A stretch of DNA of 5,935 nt from DATAEK01 sp036258055. GTDB lineage: Bacteria > Acidobacteriota > Vicinamibacteria > Vicinamibacterales > 2-12-FULL-66-21. The stretch covers positions 1 through 5,935 of the forward strand of contig DATAEK010000212.1 of assembly GCA_036258055.1 (NCBI GenBank). The letters run 5' to 3'. Within the stretch, counting starts at the first letter, position 1. Every line of letters starts with the position of its first letter. Position numbers and translations under genes: made by a program. Shown one piece after another: positions 1 through 5,914 of the stretch. Under the pieces are notes generated by a model. It was not told where the DNA came from. It searched no databases and saw only the letters and a list, made by a program, of their open reading frames with translations.

Positions 1-1
1 C

Positions 2-331
2 GTGGATACCTTCCTGGAGCTCATACAACGTGCCGAGGGCCTGGAGCTGGGTCAACTGGAACCGTTGACGACCTTGCTGGTGTGGACGTGGAACACACTT
101 TACCGCGTCGTCGTGGCGGAGGGATCCGATGTATTTGTACAAGGTGGCTCCCACTTCCCCGAGCCCACGCCCGCACACATCGACGGCGCCAGTGCCGGCG
201 GGAGTTTTCTGAAGATGGGGTGGATTGGCGTAGGTCTTGTGATGGAGCTTCGCGTGAGGGGAAAGCGGATCGTGACGTCACCAGTCGTGGCGATCGCCAC
301 TGAACGACCCAGTATTCCGGTGGTCCATTAG
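2..331 (+). CDS. Conserved small protein of unknown function (possibly 5'-partial)
   Basis: Open frame of 109 aa from GTG at base 2 to TAG at 329-331. The GTG is almost at the window edge, so neither a ribosome binding site nor a frame continuing further upstream can be judged. The start is therefore provisional. The protein has an N-terminal amphipathic helix-like part (residues 1-30, LELIQRAEGLELG and a WTWN motif) and a glycine-rich beta-like core containing VFVQGG, DGASAGGS and WIGVGLVMEL. It ends in a strand-like segment with TSPVVAIATE. There is no signal peptide, clear transmembrane helix or metal-binding motif. Composition and phrase-like motifs look like a real conserved protein, and its antisense and shifted frames are arginine-rich shadows. 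I do not recognise the function. It converges with a doubtful minus-strand ORF, sharing the bases TTAG at 328-331. Confidence 0.7.
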   Translation: MDTFLELIQRAEGLELGQLEPLTTLLVWTWNTLYRVVVAEGSDVFVQGGSHFPEPTPAHIDGASAGGSFLKMGWIGVGLVMELRVRGKRIVTSPVVAIATERPSIPVVH

Positions 332-492
332 TACTTACTATGGACACTGCACCGTTGCAGGCGCGGATGCATGCGCTCGGCGGCGTACGTCCACAGGTCC
401 CTCTCCGTCTGAATCAGCGATTCGATCTCCCCACTCGTGAGCTCGAATCTCTGGTCGCGAAACGTCGTCAACGTCGCGAGCTTGTTCACCAC
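328..492 (-). CDS. Doubtful small ORF, 54 aa, possibly a gene remnant
   Basis: A minus-strand frame runs from GTG at 492 (or the next GTG at 489) to TAA at 330-328. The same frame stays open further upstream to 600, but that part crosses the promoter and palindrome of the SRPBCC operon and is unlikely to be coding. About four fifths of the codons from 492 onwards end in G or C, as in the real genes here, and the peptide (with TSGEIESLIQTERDLWTYAA in its middle) looks like a charged helical protein. Against it: there is no good ribosome binding site, I recognise no family, and it is very short. It could be a tiny protein, a remnant of a longer gene, or chance. Confidence 0.2.
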   Translation of the reverse strand: MVNKLATLTTFRDQRFELTSGEIESLIQTERDLWTYAAERMHPRLQRCSVHSKY

Positions 493-500
493 TTGCTCGG

Positions 501-531
501 TTGACGGCGGCGATGTACCATTTGGTACATT
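501..531 (+). promoter_or_regulatory. Putative sigma-70 promoter of the SRPBCC-tetR operon
   Basis: A TTGACG box (501-506, five of six matches to the -35 consensus) is followed after 19 bases by TACATT (526-531, four of six matches to the -10 consensus). The 19-base spacing is longer than the usual 17. Transcription would start near 538, giving a leader of about 30 bases that contains the AGGAG ribosome binding site. The -10 box lies inside the palindrome at 513-530, so a bound repressor would block RNA polymerase. This is read by eye and no start site is mapped. Confidence 0.5.
513..530. promoter_or_regulatory. Palindromic operator, probably for the downstream TetR-family repressor
   Basis: Perfect inverted repeat with arms ATGTACCA (513-520) and TGGTACAT (523-530) around a 2-base TT spacer. 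Short near-perfect palindromes of this kind, with GTAC in each arm, are typical of sites bound by TetR-family dimers. It covers the -10 box and part of the promoter spacer. The only DNA-binding protein in this operon is the TetR-family product at 1031-1648, so autorepression is the natural inference. No binding data are available here. Confidence 0.65.
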
Positions 532-555
532 AGTCGCACAGCGTTGTGCGCCGGC

Positions 556-560
556 AGGAG
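556..560 (+). promoter_or_regulatory. Ribosome binding site of the SRPBCC gene
   Basis: AGGAG lies 9 bases before the ATG at 570, a near-ideal Shine-Dalgarno spacing. It fixes that ATG as the start over the longer overlapping frames nearby. Confidence 0.7.
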
Positions 561-569
561 TGAACAAAC

Positions 570-1034
570 ATGGCGAACGATGGGGTCGAGCGCGCGTCAA
601 TCACGATCGACGCGCCAATCGAAGTGGTCTGGTCCGTCTTCACGGATGTCGAGCGATGGCCGACGTGGGCCTCGTCATTCACGTCGGTCGAACTCATCGA
701 CGGTCCGATGCGTCTGGGCGCGAAGGCACGCATCCGGCAACCGCGGCTGCCCACTGTTATCTGGGAAGTCACGAAGTGGGAGCCGGGGCGTTCGTGGACC
801 TGGACCGCGACGAGTCCAGGGGCACGCACTGAAGCGTCTCACGTGCTCACTCGCGTGGGCGACCGGACCGTCGCCGAACAGGCCATTAGGCCCTCGGGGC
901 CGATCGGGCGGCTGGCCGCGTTGGTGTGGCGCTCGCTGACTCGCCGGTACCTCGCCATTGAAGCGGCGGGACTGAAACAACGCAGCGAGCAGATAGCCGC
1001 CGCCCGGGCCGCAACGGTGGCGCAGGCGCGGTGA
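570..1034 (+). CDS. SRPBCC (START-like / polyketide cyclase-dehydrase type) family protein
   Basis: A 154-aa soluble protein starting at ATG 570 behind AGGAG and ending at TGA 1032-1034. The N-terminus carries the family hallmark: a first strand followed by APIEVVWSVFTDVERWPTW (residues 15-33), i.e. the strand, helix and 'W-P-W' element of the helix-grip fold. Strand-like segments follow (VIWEVTKWEPGRSWTWTA, residues 63-80, and SHVLTRVGDRTVAEQAI, 90-106), and then a long C-terminal helix (about 111-145) that closes the hydrophobic cavity in this fold. Length is normal for a single-domain SRPBCC protein. Such proteins bind or process small hydrophobic ligands. The substrate cannot be predicted, and no catalytic residue can be assigned by eye. 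The end overlaps the tetR start by 4 bases (GTGA), so the two are probably translated together and repressed through the palindrome at 513-530. A role linked to the ligand sensed by the TetR partner is inference. Confidence 0.88.
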   Translation: MANDGVERASITIDAPIEVVWSVFTDVERWPTWASSFTSVELIDGPMRLGAKARIRQPRLPTVIWEVTKWEPGRSWTWTATSPGARTEASHVLTRVGDRTVAEQAIRPSGPIGRLAALVWRSLTRRYLAIEAAGLKQRSEQIAAARAATVAQAR

Positions 1035-1648
1035 CGGCGCGGCGCGACGACCTCCTCCGCCGCGTGGTCAGGGCGGCCGCCGAGGGCGGCCTCGCCCGTC
1101 GATCGCTGCGCGACCTTGCGGCGCAAGTCGGGACCAGTCACCGCATGTTGATTCATCATTTCGGGTCGCGAGAGGGCTTGTTGGCCGCAGTGGTCGAAGC
1201 AGTCGAACGCGATCAGAACCAGCGCCTCGGCGAATTGCCGGACGACGCGGCGGAAGCGATTCGCGTGAGCTGGCGTCGTACGTCGGTGCCGTCGCTCTGG
1301 CCGATCGAACGGCTCTTTTTCGAATGCTACGCGCGCGGTGCGCAGGGCGAGCCGCCATTCGATCGGTTGGTCCCGGCCCTGGTCGAGCAAACGCTCGCCG
1401 CTGTGTCAACGCGAGCGGACGTCAGCGCAAACGACGAAGGCCTGGCCGGAGCACGACTCGGATTGGCAGTCATCAGGGGGCTTCTGCTCGATCTCATCGC
1501 GACCGGCGATCAGAAGGCGACCGACCGCGCGCTCGAACTCTATGCGTCGATGGTCGCGGATCGGTCGGCGGCCCGGCAAGCCTCGGCATCGCGCCGCCCG
1601 ACGTCGCCGCGACGCGTCGGCGCGAAACGACGTTCGCGCAGACGTTGA
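1031..1648 (+). CDS. TetR/AcrR-family transcriptional regulator
   Basis: A 205-aa protein starting at GTG 1031, which overlaps the SRPBCC stop as GTGA, and ending at TGA 1646-1648. No separate strong ribosome binding site is seen, which fits translational coupling. The N-terminus (residues 8-59) is a TetR DNA-binding domain: first helix LLRRVVRAAAEGG, then the helix-turn-helix with SLRDLAAQVGTS (25-36), the recognition segment ending in HHF (42-44), and the following helix SREGLLAAVVEAVE (46-59). Residues 70-178 are helical with hydrophobic segments (for example LWPIERLFFECYARG and ARLGLAVIRGLLLDLIATGD), as expected for the ligand-binding and dimerisation domain. Length is typical of the family. 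An unusual feature is the C-terminal tail (182-205), in which 11 of 24 residues are Arg or Lys. It probably represses its own operon through the palindrome at 513-530. The ligand is unknown. Confidence 0.92.
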   Translation: MTARRDDLLRRVVRAAAEGGLARRSLRDLAAQVGTSHRMLIHHFGSREGLLAAVVEAVERDQNQRLGELPDDAAEAIRVSWRRTSVPSLWPIERLFFECYARGAQGEPPFDRLVPALVEQTLAAVSTRADVSANDEGLAGARLGLAVIRGLLLDLIATGDQKATDRALELYASMVADRSAARQASASRRPTSPRRVGAKRRSRRR

Positions 1649-1924
1649 CAACGTCGCTCGTCGTATTCAACCGCGGTTCCCATTGGCCCGACGTAGATCG
1701 GGTCTGATCAGCCGGCCGACGTTGCACTGCTCCTCGACGTGTGCACGCCAACCGACCACGCGCGAGGCGCCAAACACACGCCCATGCCTTGACGCCGCGC
1801 GAGGTAGAGGCTCGAGAGCCCGAGCGCCAGGCACATGTCGATGCCGACATACAGCCAGGTCCGTGCGTCATCTGACGCGATCAACCTCCGAGTCTGTCGC
1901 AGCCGCGATTCTGGAGCAGCTGAC
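1649..1924. other. Intergenic region, 276 bases, without a convincing gene
   Basis: Lies between the tetR stop and the VOC start. No clear terminator hairpin with a T-run and no strong promoter for the VOC gene were found. A TTGACA at 1645-1650 overlaps the tetR stop but has no good -10 at proper spacing. On the minus strand one reading frame is open from 1938 to about 1544, interrupted by a single TGA at 1710-1708, with codons mostly ending in G or C. The translated pieces (including a hydrophobic stretch with IDMCLALGLSSLYLARRQG, and after the stop IYVGPMGTAVEYDERR) match no family I know. It may be an eroded gene or antisense noise of GC-rich DNA. Confidence 0.4.
1913..1916 (+). promoter_or_regulatory. 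Ribosome binding site of the VOC gene
   Basis: GGAG lies 8 bases before ATG 1925. This decides the start: the same frame is open back to an ATG at 1835, but the upstream 30 codons have no ribosome binding site and encode nothing resembling the VOC fold, whereas the domain begins directly at residue 2 of the shorter form. Confidence 0.6.
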
Positions 1925-2302
1925 ATGATCGATCGCATCGACCATTTCGTCCTGACAGTGGCCGATCTCGGCGCGACGCTCGAGTTCTACGAGCGGGTGC
2001 TCGGCTTCACGCCCAAGCTGCAGAAGGGGCGGCCGGCGGCGCTGCTGTTCGGCGAGCAGAAGATCAATGTTCATCAGGCTGATCGCACCTTCGATCCCAA
2101 AGCCGCCCGCCCTACGGTGGGTGCGGGCGATTTCTGTCTGGTCACGCAGCTGCCAATTAGTGAAGTACAAAATCGGATCGAGTCGCTGGGCGTGAAGATC
2201 GAAGTAGGGCCGATCGAACGAGAAGGCGCCAAAGGAAGGATGATGTCGATCTATTTTCGCGATCCTGATCGCAACCTAATCGAGGTCGCGGAATATCGCT
2301 AA
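1925..2302 (+). CDS. VOC (glyoxalase/bleomycin-resistance/dioxygenase fold) family protein
   Basis: A 125-aa protein from ATG 1925, with GGAG 8 bases upstream, to TAA 2300-2302. It is a complete two-module VOC domain. Module one starts with IDHFVLTVADLGATLEFYERVLGF (residues 5-28) and ends with the strand KINVHQA (46-52). Module two contains GDFCLVT (68-74), the helix PISEVQNRIESLGV (77-90) and the C-terminal signature SIYFRDPDRNLIEVAEY (108-124). Likely metal ligands are His7, His50 and Glu120, the usual positions for the divalent metal in this superfamily. It resembles the short glyoxalase-like proteins often labelled 'VOC family virulence protein' and is distantly related to FosX-type fosfomycin-modifying and lactoylglutathione lyase enzymes. 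The actual substrate cannot be told. It appears to be a single-gene unit, separated from tetR by 276 bases and convergent with the kinase gene. Function beyond the fold is open. Confidence 0.9.
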   Translation: MIDRIDHFVLTVADLGATLEFYERVLGFTPKLQKGRPAALLFGEQKINVHQADRTFDPKAARPTVGAGDFCLVTQLPISEVQNRIESLGVKIEVGPIEREGAKGRMMSIYFRDPDRNLIEVAEYR

Positions 2303-2325
2303 GACTGCGCCGGCCGGATCGTCGG

Positions 2326-2345
2326 GACGGATGGAGCACTCCGTC
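2326..2345. terminator. Weak hairpin between convergent genes, possible terminator
   Basis: GACGGA (2326-2331) and TCCGTC (2340-2345) form a 6-bp stem with an 8-base loop, and an alternative inner pairing GGAG/CTCC exists. It lies 24 bases after the VOC stop in the 149-base space shared with the convergent kinase gene, the place where a terminator is expected. No T-run follows on either strand, so it is not a classical intrinsic terminator. The rest of 2303-2451 holds nothing I can support. Confidence 0.2.
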
Positions 2346-2451
2346 ATGACCGTTCGCCAGCCAAGAAAATCGAAGGCCACGTTCCGCATGGATCGCCGGC
2401 TGAACATCCGACTTTTGCTGTCAAGAGGGATGGGGGACCCCGGAGCTTGGG

Positions 2452-5328
2452 CTATTTGATTAGCGCTCTCCATCCCAACACGATACCGAACTCGCGGGGC
2501 AGGATCTGGTCGGTCTGGGCCTGGAAGTAGACGATCCGGCCGTCGAGCGAGACGTCGTAAATCGTGTTCTGGTGGCGTTCACCGAGTGGAGGGACGTTGA
2601 GCTTCGTCGCGGTGCCGAAGGAGAGACCAGCGTTCGGGCCTGGGCGGACGGCGACCGCGAACAGGCGGCCCTCTGGTCCTGCGAAGAAGAGTTCGGTGCC
2701 GTCTCGCCGCCACACCGGCTGATCCCCGCCGCCGCTCGAGACCACAAATCGCCGTGTCGGACCGGTCAGGCTGCGCACGGACACTTCCGGCTGCCCCGTC
2801 TCGTCGGAGACGTACGCGAGCCAGCGACCATCTGGCGAAATCCGCGCGTCGCGCTCCGTAAACGATTCGGCGAGGAGCGGCTGCGCCTGACCTTCGGATC
2901 CGACTGGCATCGTCCAGACATCTGTACGGTCGACCGTGAGCAGGAGGAACCGTCCGTCCGGCGACCAGTCACTGGGCTCGCACGGTGACTTCGGACACGC
3001 CATCGTCCGTTTCACACCGCTGCCGTCCGATGGGGCAAAGCCGATCGTGGGCTTGTCAAGCGTGCCGGCGCGATACGCGACTTGGGTTCCGTCAGGCGAC
3101 CAGACGGGCGTCACATCGTTATCGGCTGACGTGGTCAGTCGAAGCGTGGAGCCGCGCTCGAGATCGTCCACCCAAATGTCTGGGTTCGATCGCACGGCAT
3201 CGACTTGATGCCGCGCCAGAAACCGGCCGTCAGGTGAGACGCGCGGAGCGCCGGTGAGCTGATTGTCGCGCTCCACGCGCAAGTTGGAACCGTCGCGGTC
3301 GATGCGCGCGATCCGATTGCCCCATGGGATGACGCCGGCGGTGTAGGCCAATACCGTGGCCGACGCGCTCATCAGCGCTGGATGATGAGGCGTCGCGGGC
3401 GTCGCGTTCGTCTCGAGCGCGCGTGCATCGCCGGTGACCATCAGGCGGCCCGCGTCGAACGGCCGCACTTCGATGCGACCACCCTGCGCCGACAAGAGAA
3501 GTCCCTCGGAGCGACTCGGGCCGGGCGCGTAGATCGCGCCGGAGTCGGAGAGAAAAAGCGGCCGCGCAGGTTGCGCTGCCAGTTCGTCGAGACTGCCGAC
3601 GTACACGCCGCGGCGACCGTCATCCACGGACAATCCGAAGTACAGAAAATGTCTGCCGTCGGGCAGAAACGACGGCCACCGGTGACTCACGTCGCCTACC
3701 TTGAGATCGACCGTTGTGACCGGCTGCGTCGGGCCTCCTTGGTCTGACACTCGCAGCAGAGGAGCATCACGATAGTTGGGTTGGAACACAATGACGCCCG
3801 CAGGACTCCAGGTACCCCCTCTGAAATCCGGCGCAGCGGCGATGTCTGTAACCGGACCGCCGGTGGCCGCGATCTTCCGCAATTTGCCGCGCGCGAAATA
3901 CCCGATCCAGCGGCCATCCGGCGACCAGAACGGGTGACGCGCAGCGGTCGTACCCGAGAGCACGTGGGGTTCAACCGACGACAGCTCACGCACGTACAAT
4001 TGCGAACCAGCCTCGGATACACCTGCCCAGACGATGCGGCGTCCGTCGGGCGAGACGACTGGCGCTGACCACAAACCGGTGTCCGGAGGCAGCATCCAGT
4101 TGAAGCGCGCAACTTCGGTGTTCGGTGTGACACCGGACCGGCGACCCATCGACCATGCCCACCACGTCAGGGCGATTAGGACCGACGCGGCGAGGGCACC
4201 GATCCATGGGAGAGCGCGCACGCGAGGTGTGGACCCGGCTGCCGCCGGTTCGATCCGTGCCCGCACGCGTTCAACGTGAGTGGAAGGTTGTTCGAGCGCC
4301 CAGACCAGGTCGGCCGCTGTTTGGAACCTGTCTTCTGGCGCTTTTCGAAGAAGGCGCGACACGATCGTTTCCATCGAGGTTGAGACATCGGCGCAGTCGC
4401 GCAGGAGATCCGGCGGGGCGTCGTGCACGATTGCGTGCAATGTGTCGACGGTGTTCTCGCGTGCGAACGCACGCTGGCCGGTCAGCATCTCGAACAGGAT
4501 CGAGCCCAGAGCAAAGAGGTCGGCACGGCCGTCGACCTCACGGCCCTGAATTTGCTCGGGCGCCAAGTAGCCGGCGGTCCCCAGAAGGATTCCGGTGAGA
4601 GTCGACGCGCCGCTGTCGCGCCGTACGGCTTCCGGTGCAAGTTTCGCGATCCCGAAATCGAGGATCTTGGCTATGCCCGCCCGTGTGAGAAAGACATTCT
4701 CGGGCTTGAGATCACGGTGAACGAGCCCCGCGGCATGTGCGGCGACGAGTCCCCGGGCGATGTCGATGCCGATGCAACGGACGTCCGACTCGGCGACGGG
4801 ACCTCGATCGAGTCTTTTCCGCAGCGTTTCACCCTCGAGCAATTCGACCACCATGAACGGCTGACCGTCATGCGTGCCGACGTCGAAGACCTTGACGATG
4901 TTCGGGTGATCGAGCGATGCCGTGATTCGCGCTTCACGAAGAAACCGTTCGACGCACAGTTCGTCTGGCACGCCGAGCGATGCGAGCGTCTTCAGCGCGA
5001 CCTGTCGATCCAGCCGTGTGTCGGTCGCCCGATAGACGATGCCCACACCGCCCCGAGCGATGAGCGTGGTGATCTGATACGGACCGACGAGCGTGCCGGG
5101 CTTCATGGCCGCTTCGTCAGAAGCCAGCTGGGCGGCGGTCAGCACGAAGGCGGGCGTTTCGAGGAATCCGGTCATTGACAGGCTCGCCGCGACAAGCGCA
5201 TCCGCCTCAGCGACGAGATCGGGCGACCCAAATGTGAGCTCGTCACGAAGCCGCCGCCGCTCGGCGGAATCGCCCTTCAGCCAGGCATTGTGCCAATCCG
5301 ACAACCGGGACCATCGATCGGTGCTCAT
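2452..5328 (-). CDS. Membrane-anchored Ser/Thr protein kinase with C-terminal TolB/WD40-like beta-propeller
   Basis: A 958-aa protein, ATG at 5328 to TAG at 2454-2452. Residues 1-80 are a helical N-terminal extension with a GFLETPA motif, as often seen in sigma-linked kinases of Acidobacteriota. The kinase domain spans about 83-345: a glycine loop reading ARGGVGIVY (91-99), Lys113 in VALK, Glu132 in the C-helix, catalytic HRDLKPEN (204-211, Asp206), DFG (224-226), a Ser/Thr-rich activation loop (242-251) and APE (256-258). All key catalytic residues are present, so activity is expected, although the first glycine of the loop is Ala91. One transmembrane helix (about 373-392) follows, then a large propeller with about ten 'SPDG'-type repeats (near 426, 469, 508, 556, 699, 744, 789, 831, 875 and 928). 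Topology should be kinase in the cytoplasm and propeller in the periplasm, perhaps as a sensor. A CPKSPC loop (778-783) may form a disulfide. The start lies 4 bases after the sigma-factor stop, so they form an operon. The signal and substrates are unknown; phosphorylation of the partner sigma factor is a guess. Confidence 0.95.
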   Translation of the reverse strand: MSTDRWSRLSDWHNAWLKGDSAERRRLRDELTFGSPDLVAEADALVAASLSMTGFLETPAFVLTAAQLASDEAAMKPGTLVGPYQITTLIARGGVGIVYRATDTRLDRQVALKTLASLGVPDELCVERFLREARITASLDHPNIVKVFDVGTHDGQPFMVVELLEGETLRKRLDRGPVAESDVRCIGIDIARGLVAAHAAGLVHRDLKPENVFLTRAGIAKILDFGIAKLAPEAVRRDSGASTLTGILLGTAGYLAPEQIQGREVDGRADLFALGSILFEMLTGQRAFARENTVDTLHAIVHDAPPDLLRDCADVSTSMETIVSRLLRKAPEDRFQTAADLVWALEQPSTHVERVRARIEPAAAGSTPRVRALPWIGALAASVLIALTWWAWSMGRRSGVTPNTEVARFNWMLPPDTGLWSAPVVSPDGRRIVWAGVSEAGSQLYVRELSSVEPHVLSGTTAARHPFWSPDGRWIGYFARGKLRKIAATGGPVTDIAAAPDFRGGTWSPAGVIVFQPNYRDAPLLRVSDQGGPTQPVTTVDLKVGDVSHRWPSFLPDGRHFLYFGLSVDDGRRGVYVGSLDELAAQPARPLFLSDSGAIYAPGPSRSEGLLLSAQGGRIEVRPFDAGRLMVTGDARALETNATPATPHHPALMSASATVLAYTAGVIPWGNRIARIDRDGSNLRVERDNQLTGAPRVSPDGRFLARHQVDAVRSNPDIWVDDLERGSTLRLTTSADNDVTPVWSPDGTQVAYRAGTLDKPTIGFAPSDGSGVKRTMACPKSPCEPSDWSPDGRFLLLTVDRTDVWTMPVGSEGQAQPLLAESFTERDARISPDGRWLAYVSDETGQPEVSVRSLTGPTRRFVVSSGGGDQPVWRRDGTELFFAGPEGRLFAVAVRPGPNAGLSFGTATKLNVPPLGERHQNTIYDVSLDGRIVYFQAQTDQILPREFGIVLGWRALIK

Positions 5329-5332
5329 GGCT

Positions 5333-5898
5333 TCATTGCCGGCGCTCGGTCGAGAGGCGCTCGTAGAGCCAGGCTCGCGCGGTATTCCAGTCGTTGATCA
5401 CGGTGCGCGTGGTGATGCCGAGCGCCTCAGCCGTCTCTTCGACGCTGAATCCACCGAAGAAACGCATTTCGACGACTTGCGCGGGTCGAGTGCCGCGAGC
5501 TCAGCGAGCGCGCTCTCGAGCGCGATGACATCGACACTGGCGTCGGGTGCGGCGACATCGAGACCGTCGATTGGGATGGGCGCTTCACCCGCGCCGCGCT
5601 TCGTCGCCTGCCGCGCGCGCGCGGCGTCGACAAGCACCCGCCGCATCATCTTGGCGGCGGCGGCGAAGAAGTGCGCGCGGTTTTTCCAGTCGACATCGCG
5701 CCAGCCGAGCAGCCGCAGGTACGACTCATTGATCAGATCGGTCGGTTGCCAGGCGTACGCGGCCCGCTCGCCGGCCAGCATCCGCTTCGCCATCCGTCTC
5801 AGCTCGTAGTGCACCAGTGACGCCAGTTCGGCAAGCGCGTCCGGATCACCCCGCGTCCACGCCTGTAGCAGCCCGGTGACGTCGCCGGCCTGTTTCAC
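5333..5898 (-). pseudogene. ECF-type RNA polymerase sigma factor (TIGR02999-like), frameshifted
   Basis: GTG at 5898 opens a frame with a typical sigma-2 region: helix with YELRRMAKRML (31-41), QPTDLINESYLRLL (51-64) and WKNRAHFFAAAAKMMRRVLVD (71-91), the core-binding and -10 recognition part of this family. The frame continues through ALDPRK and then loses similarity, ending at TGA 5400-5398 (166 aa, with a nonsense tail after residue 141). From base 5476 another frame carries the missing sigma-4 region: VVEMRFFGGFSVEETAEALG, then a recognition helix with TTRTVINDW and ARAWLYERL, ending at TGA 5335-5333. Joining the frames gives about 190 aa, the normal family length. So the gene is broken by a net loss of one base (modulo 3) around 5476-5482. 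It is either a real recent mutation or a sequencing/assembly error; no slippery heptamer for programmed shifting is visible. An intact product would direct RNA polymerase to a dedicated promoter set and probably works with the adjacent kinase. Confidence 0.88.
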
Positions 5899-5904
5899 GC
5901 AGGG

Positions 5905-5911
5905 CAGTGTA
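5905..5911 (-). promoter_or_regulatory. Putative -10 box (TANNNT) for a leaderless sigma-factor transcript
   Basis: Read on the minus strand, TACACT (5911-5906) lies 7 bases before the GTG start at 5898. No purine-rich ribosome binding site exists in the bases between (GCCCTGC). A TANNNT box at this distance from the start codon is the known signature of leaderless bacterial genes. No convincing -35 is seen, but the window ends shortly upstream. Confidence 0.35.
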
Positions 5912-5914
5912 ACG

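Noticed and set aside
347..360. Hairpin CTGCA-CCGT-TGCAG as terminator of the first gene
   Set aside because: The stem is only 5 bp and no T-run follows; easily expected by chance.
1645..1673. TTGACA as a -35 box for the VOC gene
   Set aside because: A perfect -35 match, but the only T/A-rich candidate (TATTCA at 1664) is just 13 bases away, and the gene starts about 250 bases downstream.
1835..1924. Longer start for the VOC protein at ATG 1835 (155 aa)
   Set aside because: The extra 30 residues have no VOC similarity and no ribosome binding site. ATG 1925 has GGAG at 8 bases and begins directly with the first strand of the fold.
2276..2473. Minus-strand ORF of 65 aa between the kinase and VOC genes
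   Set aside because: It overlaps the ends of two well-supported genes, has no recognisable family, and has no clear start signal.
2700..4100. Interspersed DNA similarity (repeated GTCCGTCCGGCGA-like words)
   Set aside because: These are the codons for the recurring SPDG-R propeller motif of the kinase, not an independent repeat family or CRISPR.
4423..5178. Plus-strand ORF of 251 aa opposite the kinase domain
   Set aside because: Exact antisense of a catalytic kinase domain with all motifs. Long antisense frames are expected in GC-rich genes.
5470..5485. Programmed ribosomal frameshift in the sigma gene
   Set aside because: No slippery heptamer or A/T run is present at the junction. A 7-bp tandem-copy loss explains both the frame and the missing residues better.
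5093..5809. Plus-strand ORF of 238 aa opposite the sigma and kinase starts
   Set aside because: It is the antisense shadow of the sigma gene and kinase N-terminus, Ser/Arg/Ala-rich and without any domain.
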